64,000 bases of DNA. Origin: Amaranthus tricolor. Lineage: Eukaryota > Streptophyta > Magnoliopsida > Caryophyllales > Amaranthaceae. Under the pieces are notes generated by a model. That model saw only the letters and a list, made by a program, of their open reading frames with translations. It searched no databases and was not told the origin of the DNA. Positions 59,401-64,000 of this stretch are shown here, in pieces. The stretch is from assembly GCF_026212465.1 (NCBI RefSeq), contig NC_080059.1, forward strand, positions 7,017,811 to 7,081,810, read 5' to 3'. A program made the translations under genes and the position numbers. The stretch's first letter is position 1. Each line of letters starts with the position of its first letter.

Positions 59401-61774
59401 ATTGATGCCTCAAATCTCAGTTATTGGACGGCGGTGCATATTTCAAGATGGTCATTTAAAAATTTAAAAGAATATATAGCAATTACCAAGTCCTACAATG
59501 TTAAAAACTCTCATTCTTTCAAACAAGATAATGATAAATGTTGAGTCAGACTGCCTTAGGCCTACGATAAAGAAGTGTTATTTAATAAATAAAATTAAAA
59601 CTACATAAAAACAAAGCCTTACAGGGACAGAAGCAGGTTTGCAGACAGTTAACACATCTTCCTCTTCCTTCAGAACTGAGACATCCCAGGCCATAACCGG
59701 TGGTTCATGCCTAAAGTTTTAGTCGTATTAATTACAAAGTAGCATCTAATATTAAACCATCACAAAAAATGGCAAACATGAAAAATGGTGTCCACTACTA
59801 AGAACTATGACCACTGTACACAGTTGTGGAATTTCTACATCAATAAAATAAATCAGGTTGTTCAAGATAAATATTCTAAGAGCAACATCACATGTGATTT
59901 AGAGCAAGTCTCTGAATAAGAAAATACTACACAATAATACCTAACCTGTGCACAAAGTGGCTGATCTTCTCTGACGGTTTGACTCTATAGTAAATTGAGA
60001 CATTTTTTCCTTCAACCTGAATTCGTCCACATTTAACAGCTCTAACCTGAAGAACCCAATATTTAGCCCAGTAAGTATAATAATTCAACGCATACAATAT
60101 AAACACACACTTGAAAAACAACCAGTCTATGACATCCTCTTGGTCTTAGTGCTATTGTTTGAAAATGGAGGATAGCAATAAAGAACACACAAAATCCAGC
60201 AAACACCAGTGCAAATCTGGTCGTTGGCGAATTCTAAATCAGGGTTAATAAAATATACACTCCACATTTTCCCCATATGAAAAAAAAATGAATCTCTCCC
60301 ATTCCCTCCACTTTCCCTTCCCCTTAACTCCCTGATTCAATCATGTTGTTAGTCTATAAAAGTATGTATGTTTTTTCTGTTTCAAACTAGACATACACAT
60401 ACAGTAGTAAAATAGCATTCAAATATAATGTAAAGAAAATTGAGATATTAGTTACTAAATCTGGAAAAGGGAATAAAATTAGCAACAGAGGCCTGCAAAT
60501 CCTTTGTTAGCAATCACTTAGAAAAACACTAAATAGAGACACACTTGGACACTTCCATCCTTGTCAAGAACAAATTCGTTACTCACGTAATACCGCAATT
60601 CATTCTTCAAGTAATCGAAGCAATGTAGCAGAGTTCAAGGCTTCAAGCAATGTAACGACTAAAAGCAACAAAACACAGCAGAACACCATTCGATAGGTAC
60701 TTCAGGGCAGTCAATAAGAGGAAATTTGGTTTTGGTGAAAACATTTTCCATGGAATTCGGCTTTCAATGAAAACTACTTTTCTATGGAAAGTGCGAAAGA
60801 TAATAATTATTCTTTTGTTTGGTTTGATGTAAAACTCGTACACATTTCATGTAAAAAAGACTATAACTAGTTCTCATAATCACTATTTAATACAACAATC
60901 AAACGAGTCATCTGGGAAATGAAAGTGTCGGGGTGGAAAAAGTGTACGAAAAGAATAAGTCTAATATTACTATTGTGCACCACTCCTCACTTGCCTCATC
61001 ACTAGCTTACATTTTTCACTCTCCACTCCACTAACACACCCTCTCTAAACCATACTCCCTAAGTCTAAAGTTAATACACACTATTTTAGAGTATAGTAAG
61101 TCCATAGAAGACCAACTCGCAGGAAAACTGGTTCCTTCTAATTTTGAAGCAAAATGTTTTCCAAGTGAAACCCAATTTACCATTTTATGTCTTGATCAAA
61201 CTAAATAACCGAACTCCAAACCAAACACCCCCTAAAACCCCATATATCTAATAACAAAATACAGACAACCCAAAAGAAAGAGACTGAAAAACTTACATAG
61301 TAATCCTGAGGTCGCCCTTTAAATTCCTCAGTGAACATATCAACTATAGTTTTCCCAGCCCAACGATTTTTTACCTAAATAATTCATAACGACAAAAACC
61401 AAATAACAAATTCAGTCGAAAACCCCCAAAATAATAGAGATTTTTACAAGACAATAAGAGAATCTGAGATAAAATTAACTAACATGACAAATAAACTCAA
61501 AGTAATAAGGTTTAACATGGCGCCTCCCTGCAAAACAAAAGACTTTGAATCACCAAACAAAGATGATTGTTTAACAGAAAATCAAAAGAAATTAGGATTA
61601 AAAGATGTAAAATTAACCTTTATGAAAAATGTAATCGTCACGATGAGGAGGATTAGCAGGCGTTTGCCAAACAATGTCCATGGTGATGTTGTTATCAGTA
61701 TCAGTAGTGGTGATACAAGGGGTAGCTATGGCTTCAACCGAGTCGATTTGTGTTTCTTCTCTTTTCCTCTTCAT
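53459..61774 (-). CDS. RNA pseudouridine synthase, RluA/Pus9-type (RNA pseudouridine synthase 7-like), 12 exons
   Basis: Exons on the minus strand: 61774-61618, 61527-61484, 61374-61297, 60046-59946, 59710-59623, 59294-59216, 58953-58871, 57966-57901, 56954-56901, 55090-54965, 54447-54212 and 53561-53459. All have GT-AG introns; 1215 nt, 404 aa. It isomerises uridine to pseudouridine in RNA. Domains: basic N-terminus, S4-like RNA-binding part (about 80-127, with AVKCGRIQVEG), then the RluA catalytic domain. The catalytic aspartate is D188 in [34 protein letters not shown] (288-307) is the second signature. The HEPPV, VHPCGQYRKNT and YYFEFI blocks place it with Arabidopsis At5g51140 (395 aa) and the Pus9/Rib2/RPUSD2 group, whose studied members modify tRNA position 32. 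A Cys-rich tail (DPMCTHCP, ending CPYPDWASLD) closes the protein. Several introns carry transposon insertions. The reading frame looks intact. Confidence 0.95.
55546..55790 (-). mobile_element. Dispersed repeat, copy 1, in intron 9 of the pseudouridine synthase gene
   Basis: This about 245-bp segment and 58196-58456 share GGGTGGCTCTxTATAT, GCCTAAGCCCC, AATTCGAGTCTGC and GATAATGCCCTTGGACCC in the same order and orientation. On the minus strand the order of a TATA-like motif and a leader suggests an LTR piece. The ends have diverged from copy 2. Confidence 0.6.
56003..56123 (+). repeat. Spaced 39-bp direct repeat
   Basis: TTAGGAAGTTTCTAACAGAT followed by ATGAATGCTTGTTTAGATA occurs at 56003-56041 and again at 56085-56123 without mismatch, in intron 9 of the pseudouridine synthase gene. 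Confidence 0.9.
57236..57377. mobile_element. 126-bp hAT MITE with perfect 8-bp target duplication
   Basis: The element (57244-57369) is bounded by TGGGATAC on both sides (57236-57243 and 57370-57377). The left end CAGTGTCACATGATTCG pairs with the reverse complement of the right end CAGTGTAACATAATTCG. GCGAATCGCGAAT blocks lie near both ends. CAGTG termini and an 8-bp duplication define hAT. It lies in the intron between exons 8 and 9 of the pseudouridine synthase gene. Confidence 0.9.
58196..58456 (-). mobile_element. Dispersed repeat, copy 2 (probable LTR), in intron 7 of the pseudouridine synthase gene
   Basis: On the minus strand it starts TGTCATGACTCGGG and ends TACAACA, and includes CTATATATAGAGCCACCC, like a short LTR with its promoter. 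Flanking pentamers GAGGG and AGTGT do not match, so a clean solo LTR is not shown. It is homologous to 55546-55790. Confidence 0.6.
60720..61240. mobile_element. Possible decayed inverted-repeat element in a synthase intron
   Basis: AAACATTTTCCATGGAATTC near 60743 and GCAAAATGTTTTCCAAGTGA near 61150 are partly complementary. ACCAAACACCCCC near 61226 resembles the termini of the 5599-6372 element. The boundaries are uncertain. Confidence 0.3.
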
Positions 61775-63072
61775 TTTCCACCCATTAGATATCGTACTGC
61801 AATCACCATATTTGTCGAATGCTCAACTACTTAGATGCTAGAACCGAGAGAATTAGGTCTATTCTCGGTTGCCCTAGTATCACTTAATAAATTCCGGTTA
61901 AAGTTGCAATTTGATTGATAATCTCATTTGATTTTTTTAATATGCACGGTTTATAATTTATAATTCAAAATATAATCAGATGAGATCTTATTTGATTTAT
62001 TATGACATAAGGATTATTAGTATTATTTTTTTGTAATTTTTAGTGTTGCACTGTTAGAGATATTAAGACTTTAATATATGTCTTAGTAAACTTTTCCAAA
62101 TAAAATGGAACAAAGTCATTGAAACGAAAGGAGTATAATATTTATACTTAATTTTACGTTATACTTTATAAATAACTTAACTTTAAGATTAAATTTAATA
62201 AATAATTCATAAAATGAAAAGAAGGTAATGATCATTACAGCTTTAGAGTTTAATTAAAATTAACAAATTTTCTTTATCATTCATTACTTTACATTTAGAA
62301 TTTAATCTAAAAATTGAAAAACAATTAATATTTTATATAATTATCTTAACTTTCCAATAAAGAATAAATAGTAAACTAATAAAATATAATTTAACTTTTA
62401 TGTTTCCAAAACAAAAGTATATAACCCTTATTAATGTATATATCATTATCCTTAAAAGAAATTATAGTTATTTTTTAAAAAAGGAATAAAAATAGTTATT
62501 TTTTATTAGTCAAGTAAGTTATGTAATAATAAGAAGTAATAATAAGAAATTAATTAGAAAAAATTATGTGGAGTAGCTTATGTAGTGCCTTCGTGTCAAA
62601 AGTAGGTCGCTGACTTGCACGTCATGTTTTGTCATGGGTCATGCGGGTTGCCCCGAACCAAGAGTGAGTCGTCTCCATGCCATCCATAGCCCAACTGTAG
62701 CACCCACCCCACCCCACCAATTCTTTCATTTCTTGGATACAATTTATTTAACAAAACATGAGTGTTTAACATCAAAATGAGGTCACCCACAAGCTCAACC
62801 CTTCTTCCTCCCCCAACTCCCTAGAACTAACTTGGAAACTTTCCTCTTTCCATCATTTTTCTTCTTCAATCTCCCTAAATTCTTCCTAGATCTTCCTTAA
62901 TTCTCCCACTCAACCTTTTCTCTCTTTCAATTCCCAATTTCTTCTCAAATATTACTTCCTCTTGTTCAACAAACAACAGAGAATCACATACTTTTTTTTT
63001 CTTTCTACGGTATCAGTCCTTCTTTAGAAGATCACTTCTCCAGATCCAAAAACTTTATTTTTTGTAATTCAG
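61775..63072. promoter_or_regulatory. Divergent intergenic region and MUB 5' leader
   Basis: It lies between the start codons of the pseudouridine synthase (-) and MUB (+) genes. A Stowaway-like remnant covers roughly 61905-62136 (interior GATGAGATCTTATTTGATTT, right end AACGAAAGGAGTATA). The part from about 62800 to 63060 is a pyrimidine-rich patch (cttcttcctcccccaactcc), typical of plant core promoters and leaders. No canonical TATA box was settled on. Confidence 0.4.
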
Positions 63073-63236
63073 GTAATTTCTTCACTTAATTCAATTGTTT
63101 CAATTTCGATAAATTGATATGTGTAAGAATTTATATGATTTTTTTGCACTTTTGATTGGTGGGTCAACCCCAGTTAGGATCATTCTGGGTTCAATTCAAA
63201 TTGGCCCATCAATTTTTGGTTTTTGATAATTGTAAG
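63073..63236 (+). other. Possible 5' UTR intron of the MUB gene
   Basis: An AATTCAG/GTAATTTC donor at 63073 and a TTGTAAG acceptor ending at 63236, just before the start codon, would remove 164 bp. This is an inference from splice-like words only. Confidence 0.3.
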
Positions 63237-63258
63237 ATTGAAGTCAATTTCAATTCAA

Positions 63259-63388
63259 ATGCCGGAAGAAGATCTGGTGGATATAAAGTTCAGGTTGTAC
63301 GATGGATCAGATATTGGTCCGTTTCGTTACTCATCTACTTCCACTATTGAGATGTTGAAAGAAAGAATTGTCTCTGAGTGGCCTAAAG
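63259..63388 (+). CDS. MUB: Membrane-anchored ubiquitin-fold protein (MUB), first coding exon, partial
   Basis: The exon encodes 43 codons plus one base, beginning MPEEDLVDIKFRLYDGSDIG and continuing PFRYSS...MLKERIVSEWPK, then a GTTTGT donor at 63389. This is the N-terminal half of the ubiquitin-like beta-grasp fold of plant MUBs; IKFRLYDGSDIGPFRYS is diagnostic, and the wording is closest to Arabidopsis MUB3 as I recall it. MUBs are prenylated at a C-terminal CaaX box, sit at the plasma membrane and bind activated E2 ubiquitin-conjugating enzymes. The remaining exons, including the CaaX box, lie beyond the window; I saw no further exon up to 64000. The in-frame methionine at 63223 is upstream of the normal family start and is less likely. 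Confidence 0.87.
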
Positions 63389-64000
63389 GTTTGTCTTCTA
63401 TTAATTGTCCTGCTTTTAGTCATAATTATTTATTATTATGTTTTCTTAATGTGGAGATGGTACATCTCACTCAAATTACCCGTATATTTGGAGTATTTTT
63501 GTTGTAGAGTTATAGGCGAATATAGAGACTTAGTTTCTCGAGTAGGTGTATAGAAGTATGAACTTTTATTGCCCGGTTTATGAGGGGCAGCAGGGGGTGG
63601 AGCTAAAATACAAGATCATTTTTCAGGCCTTTTGGGGCCTAAAACAAGTAATTAGACTAAAGCAAAGTAATGGGAAATAATATTTGAGGCCCTCGATTTA
63701 GGTGGCCTGTGTACTCGCAAACCTTGTTCATATCCGGATGTTCACAAGGGTAGTGGACTGAATTTTGGGGTTTCCATTTTCTAGTTTCTAAACTATACAA
63801 TTATATTTACAATAGGTTTTTGGATAATTCAAGTTTGATTATTGCAGACTTGCAGTTGTTGAATATATGGTTGTTTAATATTAGTAGCATTAGTTTTTTA
63901 GCTTTGTATTGAAGAGAAGCATAATTTCGATAATTAGCAATCCTTTTACAAGTATATGGGGACAAACGATTGCAATGACATTCCTTATTGATGAGTGAAT
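63389..64000 (+). other. MUB intron 1 (continues beyond the window)
   Basis: No exon resembling the second half of the ubiquitin fold is found. The sequence is intronic, with a G-rich patch (gaggggcagcagggggtgg) near 63580. Confidence 0.5.

Noticed and set aside
61484..61834. 116-codon plus-strand frame
   Set aside because: It is a shadow of the first two exons of the minus-strand pseudouridine synthase gene.

Overview
This is AT-rich plant nuclear DNA. Genes are split into many exons with GT-AG introns, the proteins are angiosperm families, and most of the window is degraded transposable elements. I place it in a eudicot. A Caryophyllales/Amaranthaceae source is only an impression, from the style of the dispersed repeats. 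Most long open frames are chance frames in AT microsatellites or transposon debris; the real genes had to be assembled exon by exon.

Layout. (1) 1-13.7 kb: gene-free and repeat-rich. It holds a solo LTR with a perfect 5-bp target duplication (4639-5247), several MITEs, long AT microsatellites, and a 2.2-kb element whose arms form a long inverted repeat (11198-13405) just upstream of the first gene. (2) 13926-19173 (+): a six-exon clade III SWEET sugar transporter of 320 aa, with introns swollen by a palindromic insertion, a LINE end and MITEs. (3) 19.2-35.6 kb: transposon-filled spacer with truncated LINE copies, a 129-bp palindromic insertion with a tRNA-primer-site-like core, a GC-rich hAT-like element, a Ty1/copia pol fossil and a Stowaway MITE. 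(4) 35790-37898 (+): a second clade III SWEET, 304 aa, with the same exon phases but compact introns; the two form a dispersed tandem pair. (5) 37.9-49.5 kb: gene-free, with a CACTA-like element, an LTR fragment, a foldback element full of W-box cores, a LINE end and a hAT MITE. (6) 49505-51675 (+): a two-exon PPR-SMR protein. (7) 53459-61774 (-): a 12-exon RNA pseudouridine synthase of the RluA/Pus9 type, 404 aa, convergent with (6). (8) 63259-end (+): first coding exon of a membrane-anchored ubiquitin-fold (MUB) protein, divergent from (7) and cut by the window edge.

The two SWEETs should share a biochemical role, facilitated sugar (probably sucrose) export across the plasma membrane. The other three genes are unrelated housekeeping or organellar functions. 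I saw no sign of a gene-cluster pathway or of a wholly new system. The most unusual structures are the two short palindromic insertions with 5-bp duplications, the long-inverted-repeat element, and the W-box-bearing foldback element.
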